Assembly: GCA_021307315.1 (NCBI GenBank)
Contig: JAJSPD010000124.1
Coordinates: 17,220 to 81,219 of the forward strand
Direction of reading: 5' to 3'
Source of the DNA: Bisporella sp. PMI_857
Taxonomy: Eukaryota; Ascomycota; Leotiomycetes; Helotiales; Helotiaceae
Length of the DNA stretch: 64,000 nucleotides
Shown here: piece after piece, positions 34,010 through 45,900 of the stretch
Layout: each line of letters opens with the position of its first letter
Position numbering within the stretch: position 1 is the stretch's first letter
Notes under the pieces: generated by a model
What the model was told of the DNA's origin: nothing
Seen by the model: only the letters and a program-made list of their open reading frames with translations
The model's database searches: none
Program-made: the position numbers and the translations under genes

Positions 34010-35759
34010 ATGTCTCTTACCGCTCATTTTTCATGGGCGCATATAAACCTCCCAAAGGCTCTACTTATTTTGCTAGCTTTATTTGTGAGTATGATATAGT
34101 TTCTCTATCATAGCGCTCAGGCTGATCCTACTTTCAGACAGTTTACTGCCTATATCAGACTGCCCTTCACCCCTTGCGACGCTTTCCAGGACCCTTCTGG
34201 GCCAAGGTTTCTCCATTGCCGCTGATTATCCAGTGCCGGAAAGCCCGCAGATCGGCTTGGGTCCTAGAGCAGCATGAGATGTACGGTCCCATAGTGCGGA
34301 TTGCCCCAGGTCACGTGTCTATGACCGATCCGCGGGCTATCAATGAAATATATGGACACAAGACGGGGTTCTTAAAAGGTCCATTCTATGAAGATAAGGT
34401 TCCTTTTCTCAGAGCTTCTAGACATTAAGACTGACCAGACCACCATTCAATCAAGTAGAACCCGTCTTGTTCAACACTCGCGACTTGAATATACACCAGC
34501 GCAAACGGAAATATATCAATCCAGCTTTCTCAGCAAGAAATTTGCAGGACTTTGAACAGCATATGGCTCCTAGCATTACAAGGCTCGTTCGATTCATGCA
34601 TGTGTGTGTCACCGAGTCCAAGTCTTTTGACTTTTGCCGTTGGTGTAAAACTGCCCTCACCAAAACTGATTATCATTTGTTTAACTTCGGTAGCAAACTT
34701 TCTAGCATTCGATATCATAGGGGAATACTCCTTTGGAGACCCATTTGGGTTCCTGGAATCTGGGAATGACAACTACAACTTGATCCACACAGTTGACACC
34801 CGCGGGGAAGTATTGAACACAATGGGCCATATTCCTCATGGGATCAGGCCGTACATGAAGTATCTTCGCATTGACCCATTCTTCTACAAGGGTCTCCGAT
34901 CGACGGCAAATCTAGAGGCTATTGGGCGAGCTGCGTTTAGCAAGCGCAAAGCTGGGACTTCCACCACACGTAAAGACCTGATGAGCTTCTTGCTCAACGC
35001 GAAAGATCCTGAGACAGGTGGTCCACTTCCCGACAAGGAGATTATTGCTGAAGCAATCAGCTTCATTGTTGGCGGAAGTGACACGACAAGCAGCACAATG
35101 ACCAACTTTATGGACTTTGTTTCTAGGGATCAAGAGCTTCAAGCCGAGATCTTTGCAGAGCTTTTAGAAGCGTTTCCGGAGCCGCGAGATTCTGGTTGGG
35201 TCGCACCGGAAGAAGTATCAGGAAAATTGCGTCTCCTCAACGCTGCCCTTAAGGAGGTCATGCGCTTGAGACCAACCAGCTCTACGGGCCTTGAGCGCGT
35301 GGTTCCAGATGGCGGAAGGTACGTAGCGGGCATGTTCTTGCCCGCAGGAAGTCTGGTCAGTGTGCCAACAGTTGCAATCCATCATAACAGCGAGATCTAT
35401 CGCGTAAGTAATCCTGCAGCGTCTGTAACATTGATTCTGACCACTTCAAAGAATCCAGAAAAGCTGGATCCTCAACGCTGGCTTGATCCGGATGCTGGTG
35501 ATCTGACGAACTATTTTGTGCCATTCTCAACCGGACCGCGGGCATGCATGGGTAGAAAGTAAGTGTGCTACTTGATGGAACTGAACCACGGCTAACAAAA
35601 CATAGTTTTGCTTGGATGGAGATGTCAAAGACACTTGCAACGATTTTTCGCTTGTTCAAGTTCGAACGCTCCACTTCCGAACTTTCAGAGACGAGGGAAG
35701 GATTCTTTGTCAAGATCGCAGAGTGCAGCGTGAGGATAAGCCTACGGGCATCAGAGTGA
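34010..35759 (+). CDS. Cytochrome P450 monooxygenase, possibly interrupted
   Basis: Exons are 34010..34084 (membrane anchor ALLILLALF), 34138..~34398, ~34459..34644, 34694..35403, 35452..35558 and 35606..35759. Family marks are all present: RRFPGPFWAKVSPLP and YGPIVRIAPGHVSM near the N-terminus; the I-helix oxygen motif VGGSDTTSS; the ExxR helix KEVMRLRP; the PERF-like segment LDPQRWLDP; and the heme loop FVPFSTGPRACMG with its Cys ligand. It should be an ER-bound fungal P450 acting on a small hydrophobic molecule. The join between exons 2 and 3 is a problem: the frame of GFLKGPFYEDK and the frame of PVLFNTRDLNIH are not linked by a GT-AG intron of normal size, so either a non-canonical intron or a one-base frameshift is present. 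Coordinates there are approximate. Confidence 0.75.
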
Positions 35760-35954
35760 GCAGCGGAGCCTCGTGTTATTATATACTGAGGATACACTAG
35801 AATGAAATGATATCGCAGCAATATTCACACTGCTATAAACGGCTTAGATCTTGAGCCATCACGAAGATTCCTGGAATACTGATCTTGTAACCTGATATTA
35901 AAGTCTTCTGCCTCAGGCAGCGTCTGTGTGAGCATTGGCGTGAGCACAGGATGC

Positions 35955-36596
35955 CTCGCGGTGGACAAAAAAAGCGGGACATTTTTATCCGAAATGCGCG
36001 TGAACATAGCAACCCCCCTTTCCCCCATACAACAACATACAAGCTCAAATGTAGAACAACATTTTATATTTATATATTCTAATAAAAGGTCATTTTGCTT
36101 TTTATATTTACACACTTTCGCAACCTGTCTGGCATCGATTTCACTAAATTATTAATAGTCTTTTGCGTAATTGAAGCTCAACTTTCTCTTTATTATTCAA
36201 ACTTGTATAATTTGATATTCTCGAGTTTAAGAAATTTCACAGTAATTGAATATATCTTTGCGCGTCGCACGCTTTTTAAATAGTTTAAAATCCTTTTATT
36301 GTATAATAGCCTGAACTTGAGCTTTTTGCGGAGTTTTATAGTAATAATAGCAATCGTTCTGCTTTTTGCGCTTCGCGAAAAGTAAAGAAGTTTTATGCTT
36401 TTTATAAGTTCGATTTGCAGGCGTTACAGGTCGTACAAGCTCTGCATATTGGTTGCAACGAGGTCCAGTTCTAGCTATTTGGTTAGCAATGCTGCTTTGC
36501 ATTGAGCTTGTATGTTGTTGTATAGGGGAAAGAAGGGGTTGCCATGTTTACGCGCATTTCGGATAAAAATGTCCCGCTTTTTTTGTCCACCACGAG
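35955..36596. mobile_element. Non-autonomous DNA element with ~100-bp terminal inverted repeats
   Basis: The two ends are long inverted copies. The left reads CTCGCGGTGGACAAAAAAAG then CGGGACATTTTTATCCGAAA; the right, read inward, gives CTCGTGGTGGACAAAAAAAG and the same continuation, with similarity lasting about 100 bp to the ACAACAACATACAAGCTCAA segment. The 5-bp word GATGC flanks both sides (35950-35954, 36597-36601), a likely target duplication. The interior is AT-rich and non-coding. Frames on either strand are mirror-image products of the inverted repeats. Confidence 0.78.
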
Positions 36597-36601
36597 GATG
36601 C

Positions 36602-37459
36602 TTGAGCGGATACCACCCCTTCCCGCTCGAATTCTCATATCTCACTTCCCCATTAGTCATATTTCGCATAAGCGCCTCCACGGGGCTGCCAACGTGACGG
36701 CTACCATTCTAAACTTTCCAACGGCCATACATCCTTCTCAAGCTATCGTCCCGTACCTCTTCCATTTCAACCTGCCATAATGAACCACGTAATGAGGGCA
36801 AACGTGGGAAGCAGCATCAGCAACACCAGCAAAGATGTCGCACCGCCTTAGACTCTCAGGTGTGTCGCACGTGGAAGTCTCGCGTATAGCCGGGCTAAAT
36901 ATCGGTTCCTAAAGGGGCTTCAATCACGCCAACATATATGCCAATCGCGATAAGGTTTGCTTTTAGTTGTCAGATGTAGGGGGAAACCTCCTATCATACT
37001 ATGGTTTACGTTTGGCTTATGGTTACTAATCTTCTTCGAGGGGAGTGCAGATACGCGGCAGGCATAAAATGGTGTATGAAATCAACAATTAAACATAGCA
37101 GCGAGCAACTCGAGAGCTACCTTCGTTTCACTAGTTCCCGAATTTGGCTTCATATCACTATTATGATGCAAACTATTGGCTCAGATCGCCCCGATAGTAT
37201 ATTAATTGTCCCATAAATATAACGAGATATAGCCCTACATATTATTTTATCAGCTAGGTTATGGGTGCTGGTATTCTTCGGTATCATAACTCCTTCCAAC
37301 GCATCTTGTCGTTTCTAGATTTTGCTAACCTTAACTGGTGGTGATCTAAGCCAGGATGCTATCTTTGTAATTTTTCTTTGCTTATTCCATCTTCACTTTT
37401 TACGGCTTTTCTTGCTAATACTTTAGTTTTAACAATCAATAGTATGGTATGTATGTCAA
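36602..37459. other. Intergenic, no gene seen
   Basis: Lies between the inverted-repeat element and the 3' end of the fucosidase gene. Short frames have no family resemblance. AT content is high at 37200-37440. Confidence 0.45.
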
Positions 37460-39438
37460 CTACCATGTGCTAGTATAATCTAACTTGAACGTCCAAATAT
37501 ACTTATCGCTCGCAATCAGCTCATCCGACACCTCGATGGTGACCAAGCCATTATCACCCCACATAGCCGGCACCTCAGTACCACTCATGCTACCGCCAAG
37601 AATCGTGATTTTATCACCGGGTAGGTACGGGACCTTGTCCGGGAACATGATTGTATTGCTGGGTTTAGATAAAACGTGTATATAGAAGGCATTGTCCTTA
37701 GTCGTATATCGATAGCTGCCTTTACCTGGGGTAGTTGCCCAATAGCGCGTGGAATAGATCGACTCGCCATGAGCCATGATCCATTTTCCAGCATCAAGCA
37801 ATCCTTTAGCCATGATTTCGGGGATGGTACCATCAGCCTTCGGCCCGATGTCAAGAAGGAAGTTACCGTTCTTGGAGACGATATCAATCAGGGATTTGAC
37901 AATATCTTCACCAGTGAGATATTCCTCGTCCGGGGTCATGTAGTTGTACCCGAAGGAGAATGGGTCCATACCGCGATTGGATTCCCATTTCCTGACAACT
38001 ATATCATCATTGGTGCTGTATTCAGGCGTATCAAAATCAGCCGCAATACCGCAGCGATTGTTGAAAGTTACTTGGCGGCCTCTATCGCGTGCCCAGTTAA
38101 TCCAAGCAGAAGCGAAGATGGTCGCGTTGTTAGCAGAGCCGGCAATATCACACCACATGATCTCAGTGTCGTACTCATAGGCCAGGACATTCTGTTGTGG
38201 CAATTGAATGTCCTGAATAAAGTCTCCATTCTCCACATAGCCTGTGTATTCGACCTCTTTACCGGTATACGGATTAATGGGTGGTCCGCCGGGGAACCCG
38301 CCTCCAGGAGTGTAGGCGTAGTGTTTGTAGAGAGGATTGTACCACTCTGGGAGAGAAAAGTAAGTGCCTCTCCTGATTTCTGGATGATACTTTTTGGCGG
38401 CATCGAAAAGTTCCCCGATGAGATCTCTCTTCGGACCGTAATGAATTGAAGAGCGTCTGCTGACGGATTCAGAAAAATTGAATAATGCGTATCCATCATG
38501 ATGTTCTACTAAAGTAAATATCATTCTAAATCATTAACACGGTGTTTACTAACTCGTTACAGGAACTATATATCGAGCTCCAGCATCAGCCACAAGATCA
38601 ACCCACTCTTTGGCATCGAATTCCACTGCTGTGAAATTTGCAATGAAATCGTCATAGACCAAGTCTTGACCATACGTGCGTAAGTGGTATTGATAAGTCT
38701 CGGTTCTGTAGTCTGGCTCATGCTGTCTTTTCCAGTACCTGAGTAATGTTAGTGAGCTATTATTAGTAATAAGATGGCGATTGGCGCACCATTCAGCATA
38801 ATCCTCAACAGGGGTTGTGTTTCCAAAAGCAGGAACGGAATAGATGCCCCAATGGATGAAAATTCCATATTTAACTTCATTGAACCAGTCTGGGTTCCAG
38901 TGGTGCTCAAGGCTTGTAGATGTAGCAGAATAGTCGCCAAAACCACACATACCAGTGATATCCTGTGTAGTCGTCTGAAACTCTCCATATTTTGCTCCCC
39001 AGATTGCAGTAATTGTGGCAGAGCACATTGTTCCAGGGGCGACGCCTTTCTTGTTCTTCACTCCAATCTGCACAACGGCCTGTTGCTGGGGAGCGAGCCG
39101 TGTGAGCGTCCCTGGGGTGACTAGATCGAAGCTATCGGAATCGGCTGTCACGTTCAGTGTATCCGCCAGAGTCAAGAAGTTTGATGGATGGTCGTTTGCA
39201 ATGATCATTTCAATGATCTGAACAAAGTCCGATCCTTCGAACCATTTCGAAGTGAGTGTGCCTCCGTGAATGCGCAACCGAGGAGGGAACCCATCTGTTA
39301 ATATATCAGCATGACTATTGTTTCGATGGTATGAGTGATACGGTCTGATCGGGACTGAACGTCATTGTTATTGATAGTAGCTTTATTTATAGCGCGGGTA
39401 CTCCACAGGAATGCTGTAAGAGATAACGGAGACTTCAT
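37460..39438 (-). CDS. Secreted alpha-L-fucosidase (GH29)
   Basis: Exons 39342..39438, 38554..39294 and 37460..38508 join in frame to 628 aa. The N-terminus (MKSPLSLTAFLWSTRA) is a weak signal peptide, and many NxS/T sites suggest secretion. Residues about 35-130 are an Ig-like lead domain (LADTLNVTADSDSFDL, VVQIGVKNKKGVAPG). The catalytic barrel follows with WFNEVKYGIFIHWGIYSVPA, EWVDLVADAGARYIVPVTIE, EHHDGYALF, YEYDTEIMWCDIAG, NRCGIAADFDTPEY and KNGNFLLDIGPKADGTIPE. In GH29 the Asp after the MW pair (about residue 400) is the expected nucleophile. The C-terminal beta-domain is complete. The enzyme should cleave fucose from plant or other external glycans. Upstream lies the Fot1-like element, 300 bp away. 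Confidence 0.87.
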
Positions 39439-39737
39439 GATATAGGGTCACGATTGATGAAAGTGTGAAGTGAGGATGGCATGAATTGACTGGCACACGA
39501 CTTTATGGCTAATACATATATATGCCCGATTCAGAGGAGGCCCAAATACACTGACAAACATACCACCAACCCATCTTCATGACCATGATTCAATTGGAGC
39601 GCGTACGTTGAAAAGACTGGCGATCTATTGTTCCTTGATCACTGTCGACGTAGGATTCTGCGGGGGCGGGAGGGGACTTGGGAGCTCGCGTAGCAAAAGA
39701 GCTACCCCGCCAAGTTAGTGAACAAAAATGTGAGAAC

Positions 39738-41932
39738 TGTTAACCGAGGTCCCGCACCAAAACCCCACCCTAACCAAAACCGCACACTAATGAATGATCA
39801 CACAACAACTTCAAAAATGGCTATCTACAGCAAATCGAGTGCTATTGACAAGGCGATTGGTTCTATCGAATCAGGGAGGCATAAGAATGCTAACCAGGCA
39901 GCAAAAGCTTTTAGAGTGGACCCTACGTCGATCAGGAATAGAATGAAGGGAATTACAGAACATAAAGCTGTTGCGAACTCGAAAACACACCAGTGCTTTA
40001 CAGCTGCTGCAGAGCAAGTTTTGGTTGATAAAATCAATTATTTAAGCCTGCGCCAAATGCTTCTAACAGCTAGAATCGTCAAAAACTTTGCAAAAGAGCT
40101 ACGTGGCCAGCCTGTAGGAAAGAACTAGGTTGGAGGATTTGTACGCAAGCATTCGACTGAACTTAGATCGGCTTATTTGCGCAATATCGACAATAAAAAA
40201 GTAGCAGCTAAAAATGAAACTCTATTTAACTTATTTTATAACTATGTAAGTTAATTTAATTTGTGGTTGATTAAATATTAATTTTTATGTTATTTAAGAA
40301 GCTGATTAGTTGCATTTCTTAAATGCACTACGCAATCGAAAAACACAACATTATACCCGAAAATATATATAATGTTGATAAGAAAAAATTCTTTATAAGC
40401 ATCGGCCAAATGTTTAAAAGAGTTATAAGTATTGAAGCTACAAATAAGCTTTAAGGCATGCGAAATCGTTAAAATGGCAATCGAGAATTTATTACTTGCG
40501 TAGCCTGTGTTTCCGCAAATGGCTACGCTATTCTTTTTTTCTTAATTTACAAAGGAACCAATTACGAACTTCGAACTAGTTGAGTTCAAAACGTTGATAA
40601 AGATTCGAATACTTATTTCAGCTTTTCCGAAAATAGCTGGAGTAGTAATATAATAAGCTTAGAATAGTTAAAGCACGTGTTCGATCGACATACTCGGCCA
40701 GCTGATTTGCGAGCGAAACGTTTATTGATAGTAAATGGCCATTTTAGCTATGTGAATCTCGAATTTATTAAATGGGCTAATTAAGCTCGCATTATTGTAT
40801 TGGTTTTGCTACTACATTTTACACATAGATTGCAACTTTTTAATGTTGGTTTGTTCGGTCCTTTTGCTACGGCGTACTTTGTAAAAATCGATAAGATTAT
40901 TGCAGAAAGCTTAGGCTTTACTACTATTACAAAAAGATTGTTTTTCAAAGTATTCAAAAGTGCTTTTAACGAAGTATTTACTGAAAAAAATATTTTTTAT
41001 GCTTTTGAAAAACCTGGTATTTAGCCGATCGATCGATCTAAATTGATTTTTATTGTTATTCGCAAAAAGACAATACAAGCCGAAAAAGCAATTAATATAA
41101 TTCGAACACTTACAAATACAAAAGCAATACGTGCAGCTGAGAAATTAGCTACACAGATTTCGGTATCGAATACATATCAAAACTGTTGAAAGGCTTACAT
41201 ATCGCTACTACACGAGCTGATATTGCAGAGTATGTGAATCAAGGCTTTTTACAAGCATTTATTACTGAAAAGGCAAAGCGAAAAAAGGGTGGAAAGCTTG
41301 ATTTAAGTGGCGAGCTTAATACTGGAACTACAATATAGTTACTTACTAAAGTCGCTAAAGCTTTTGATTATTAAGCCTAAAAGAAGAAGAACAACAAGGA
41401 ATAGAACAAGCTAAACTTGATTAAAAAATTCGTATTGCTACTAATAAAGCAATGAAAGAGCAAAAAGCAGAAAAGAAACAAGCTAAGCTTGCTGAATTTC
41501 AGTTGCGGAAAAAGAATATAAGCCAGAATTCTCTGCGATCAAAAACACTTGCTAAAGAGCTAGTTTCTATAGCTCTTGCACTTATTCTAGTTTTTTCTGA
41601 GATGCTAAACCTTCAAAAATCTTTTGTTAAAGCTTTTACTACTTCAGAATCACTAATTAAAGCACCTATTCAAGCAGTGGAAAAGGTAAAAGCTACATCG
41701 GAAATAGTTACGCGCAATCGAGCTAGAAGAGAAATCAAGCGCTCTTCACGCTATACATGAGCTTTTCTTTTGGAGTAATAATAAAACAAGTTTTCTGAAT
41801 CAAATGAGCCTATTTTCAATACAATACAATTTGTGGTTGATTTATTATTAATTGTTTTGTGATTGATTAGTTTGGTAGATCACATGCGGTTTTGGTTAGG
41901 GTGGGGTTTTGAACAGGGATATCGGTTACACT
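39738..41932 (+). mobile_element. Fot1/pogo-type DNA transposon, inactivated
   Basis: Inverted ends match over about 45 bp: the left has TAACCGAGGTCCC then AAAACCCCACCCTAACCAAA near 39741-39785; the right, read inward, has TAACCGATATCCC and the same AAAACCCCACCCTAACCAAA run at about 41885-41927. TGTAACCGA-type ends are known from Fot1 elements. Inside is one transposase relic. The exact outer bases and the target duplication could not be fixed, so the limits are good to about 10 bp. Confidence 0.75.
39817..41760 (+). pseudogene. Fot1/pogo transposase relic (HTH + DDE_1)
   Basis: The first 104 codons after the ATG at 39817 are intact: an HTH_psq motif (KAIGSIESGRHKNANQAAKA, FRVDPTSIRNRM) and the start of a CENP-B-type HTH. 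It then stops at a TAG (40126-40128) where the family has Trp (VGKN-stop-VGGFVRKH). Further recognisable parts are ENIYNVDKKKFF (about 40355), VNGHFSYVNLEFIKWAN (40731), FNVGLFGPFATAYFVKIDKI (about 40835), IIAESLGFTT and a basic tail ending at 41760. Catalytic Asp has become Asn in VNGH, Pro-Pro has become Leu-Leu and Trp has become a stop: all C-to-T or G-to-A changes, as expected from RIP. It cannot be functional. Confidence 0.8.
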
Positions 41933-42282
41933 AAACAAAAATTAAGTTAAAATGTTCGACAATAACCACCATATATCAATACTATTCTATAGACTACGTA
42001 TTATACTATTGTGTTACTGCCATTACGATTTATCTATTCTAATATTTATAATTAAGTCTATAAATTAAATGCTAATTGTTGTGGTTTGTTAGGGGAGAGG
42101 GGAAAGAACATCAGCTTTTGAGCACCCTTTATTGCTGTAACAGCGCATTAAACAATATGGGTCTGACATTATTATTCGTGGATATTACTTCAAGCTTGGG
42201 AGAGAGCTTAGCGAGGTGTATAACCGCTCCATTCCAATTACATAACCTTGGAAATTGAGGAGACGAATTGAGCCGTCACCTG
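41933..42282. other. Spacer between two transposons
   Basis: AT-rich, non-coding stretch between the Fot1-like element and the left inverted repeat of the nested complex. Nothing else is seen. Confidence 0.45.
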
Positions 42283-42810
42283 GGGCGGATACAAATACGC
42301 CCCTGTACATATACGCCCCCGGCCCCCCGACTACACCTACATAGTATGTAGGTTTAGAATCATGACTAAGCGCGTTCCGCACCCCACCAAGCCTGTAAAC
42401 CACAGTGTAACTAGCTTTAAACTACAGCGTGACCAGCCCTAAAACACGCTGCGACAGCCTGTAAATACAGCGCAACTAGCCTGTATACACTTGACTACAG
42501 GCCTGTAAAGTGTTTAATATATTTGTAAAAACCCGTAAAAATACTTGTAAGTTTTGAATTAATTTTACAAAATACATTTTTTAGCAATATTTTTTACAAT
42601 AATACTGTTTTGCTTAAGATTTAATTAGCATGTAAAACTAGTTTTAAAAACAATATGTAGTTTTAAAAATAATAGCATTCGAAAAAAATCGTTAGTTAAA
42701 AGTAGTAATAGTAATAGTAATAACAGTAGTAACTTTAATACTAACAGTAAACTTTTAAAAAAAATACAGTAGCATAAATAAAAATATACTTATAAGTATA
42801 CAAGCAAAAA

Positions 42811-42980
42811 TGTCACGTCGCGTGCTCCCAAGCACACGTGACCCATATTAGGCGAGCTCCCCGAGCGCCTCGTGTATATATAGCCTGCTCTCCTCGAGCT
42901 CCCTTTTCCTTCCTCAGCTATAAATTCTTGTATAGTACCACCTGCCCTTGTATCTGTAATCTATAGCTCGTGCCGTGACA
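42811..42980 (+). repeat. 5' LTR of the Gypsy element
   Basis: 170 bp from TGTCACGTCGCG to GTGCCGTGACA, the usual TG...CA limits. It holds a TATATATAG box (about 42874) and GC-rich, gene-like composition, in contrast to the AT-rich interior that begins immediately after it. Confidence 0.85.
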
Positions 42981-45900
42981 TTATTTATAGCTCCTTTTAA
43001 TCAACAGCCTTAAAAGGCTTAATATCTTTTAAAAAGCTCGAATACTTACTTTTTACGAAAGTTAAAATATTGTACCGGAAGCTCGAAAAGCTTTTGACAA
43101 CTTACAGCAGCGCTCGCTTATTTTTTTTTTTTTTCGAAAAAGTGCGGCTTGTAAATTTACGCTTTGCGCAATTAAAAGCTTTCGATACTATATTTATTTT
43201 TTGATTTACTTATTTTGTTATTTTATTTATTTTGTTATTTTGTTACAATACGACAATAGCTGATTCTACAGCACATAACGCAGTATTAAAAGCAAAGCAG
43301 CAGTAACTACTTTAAAGTACTACACGCTTAAAACTCCGGCTTTTTTTAAAGCGACGAAACAAACTATCATTTTTGAGAATTTTGCTATAATAGCAATACA
43401 GGCCACTTTACAGCAAATACAAAAAAACTAGTTACTAGCAAAAAGAAACGCGACTATAAACTGCACAATTCGTCGAGCTAAAAAAGCAATTAGCAACAAA
43501 AAGCAAGTTTATTTCGAATTACTTTTTATTTAGCTTTTAACTCGGACATTTTTTTTTGTACGGTAAAGCGAAAACTAACAGTAAAAACGCTACGCTTCGC
43601 TTATTTTTCTACTTTTGTTCGTGTTAAAAATATTAAAAACTTAACAACGAATAAATTCTATATACAAAAGCTAAAAAATTCAGCTGTTCGGCTTTTTTCC
43701 GGCGTTATTTCAAAATGTTGAAACAAACAAAACAAGTTAAAATACGTGTTTCGAAAAACAACAGCTTACTTAAAGCTTTTTGAAAAACAAAATAAGCTAT
43801 TTGTCGCTATACGCTATACAACAGTAGCTAAAATGCTCGAAACGCTTATTATAAGTATAGTCGACGCTAACGAGCAAATCGAGCAGCGAAAAAAATACTA
43901 CAAGCTTTATATAACAAATTAAAAAGTTTCGCTAATTTAAGCACAAGTTTTTTTTTGTGTAAATAAAGCTAACATTCCAATTCGAAACAGCAAAAAAACA
44001 TGTTCAAAAGCTAAAGCCGAGCTTTTAATTACAACTAGCTTTATTTGTGATTAACAAAACTCACTTTTGCTAGTTTTTGTAGCTAGCTTACAGTGTTTAT
44101 AAAACTCGGTTACAGCTAATTAGCGGTTTGCACTCGCAAGCTCGGCAATTTTCATTTCGGCAATTTTTTTAACAGTTGCTAGCACATCGGAAAAGCAAAA
44201 GCCGAGCAAAAGTTAACTGCCGCTATTTACTTTTTTATTTCCAGCTCGAAAACACGGCTTTTTCAAGCAAAAAACGCTCGTAACTTAAAAGTAGCTACTG
44301 CTACATTGCTACAATTGTAAAAAGCAAGCATACGCTACAAGCTGTTTTTGCTGCGCAAGCCAAACACAGCGCTAAAGCTTTTGAAGCTGAGCTTTTTAAG
44401 CTTAGCGAAAACTTTTAGCACTAGAACGCTAGTTCAAGCTTTAAAACTAAAAAAAAGTCGAAAAAAAAAAACTCTGAAAAAAGTTTCTTTTCAAAGCGTA
44501 CTAAAAAAAAAAATAGAAATTATGCTATTTTAATTACGTCGCTTTATAAGCGAAATGCTTTTACATTTTTTGTAGTTTAATAAAAATAAATATTGTTACA
44601 GCACTTTTGGCTTTATCGATACGAACAAACGCTTTTTTTTTAATTTACGGCTCGCTAGCCGAGCAGTTATTACTAAATGCAAAGCTCGACGTTTTTAACT
44701 TTTTTTTTTATTAAAGTAAAAAGCTTCGACAGCGAGCGCGCGAAGCTTATTACCGACGTTATATTACTTTTTTTGCTGTCGACAAAAAACGTTTTTCAAA
44801 CAGCTTTTTTTTATTGCTAATTTAAGTTTTTACGACGTGATTATTGAGCGTAAATAGCTAAAACAACAAAACGTTTAGTTAAGTATTAAAAATAGAATTA
44901 TTAAATAGCCGGACTGCTTTTTTTCTACAGAATCTTCGACAGGCTTATTTCTGTTACTTAATTTTCGCTCGCTTTTCAAGTGCCGACAAAACGCACAAGA
45001 AAATGCGGACAAGCGCGACGCAAAACAAACTATCGCTAAGCGCGAAGTTTTAGCACGCTGTGTGCAAAAGCTTTTGATCGTTTTTTCGATTCTGGCAAGC
45101 CTGTTAGCTCGACGAGCCCCGAAGCTAGTGCTGGAAAAGCTTTTACTTTTTAGCACGAAGCTCGCGCGTTTTTAGTAATACTAACAAAGCTCAGGCACTT
45201 TTTACTTCTAGCGCGAAGCTCGCGCGCGCCTAGCTTTCAGTACAATCTCGAGCGCTTTCTACTTTCCAGCGCGAAGCGCTCGAACCACTAGTCGTTTTTT
45301 TAGCACTAACTAAGCTTTAGCAGCTATTTTGTTCTCGGAACAAAACAGATTAAACTCGTTACTTCGGCGAAAACACTGTCGACAAAACTTGCCAACGTAA
45401 ATATAGCGCTTATTAGCGCACCCGCGTTTACGCTTTATACACGTCGAAAAAGCAATTTAGTATTTGCAACAAATCTGTATAAAATCGATCAAATTTTAAA
45501 AAACAGAAAATTAAAGTTGCAACTTTTTTATTAAAAAAGCTTACGTGTTAATAGAAAGCTAAACTACAGTAAAAACGAAGCTTTAGTTTAAACTAAATTT
45601 TTAAGTTTTATCGAAATCGTTTATTGCGTTTTCGAAAAAAGTTTTAAAAATACTTTTGTTACGTTTTAAAATAAACTACAAAATCGAGCTTACAAAGCTA
45701 AATTTTTTGAATTACAGCTTTTTTTACAGAATAACTACAAAAAAGTTTTCGCTGTTAAAAAGTACTTGCTCGAAAATTTAAGTAAAACTTTATTGTGAAA
45801 AGCTAAGCTTTTTTTGCGTTTTTCGTTTTTTTCGTTAAAAAAAAAATAAAACTTTCGTTTTGTATTAATTACGCAAGTTAATTCGATTATTCGAAAAAAT

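Noticed and set aside
35825..36780. Matching peptides on opposite strands (RISDKNVPLFLST and similar)
   Set aside because: They are the two inverted ends of the 642-bp element read in mirror frames, not genes.
44348..45156. Lys/Ser-rich frames in the AT-rich block
   Set aside because: Chance openings in decayed Gypsy DNA; no domain and heavy homopolymer content.
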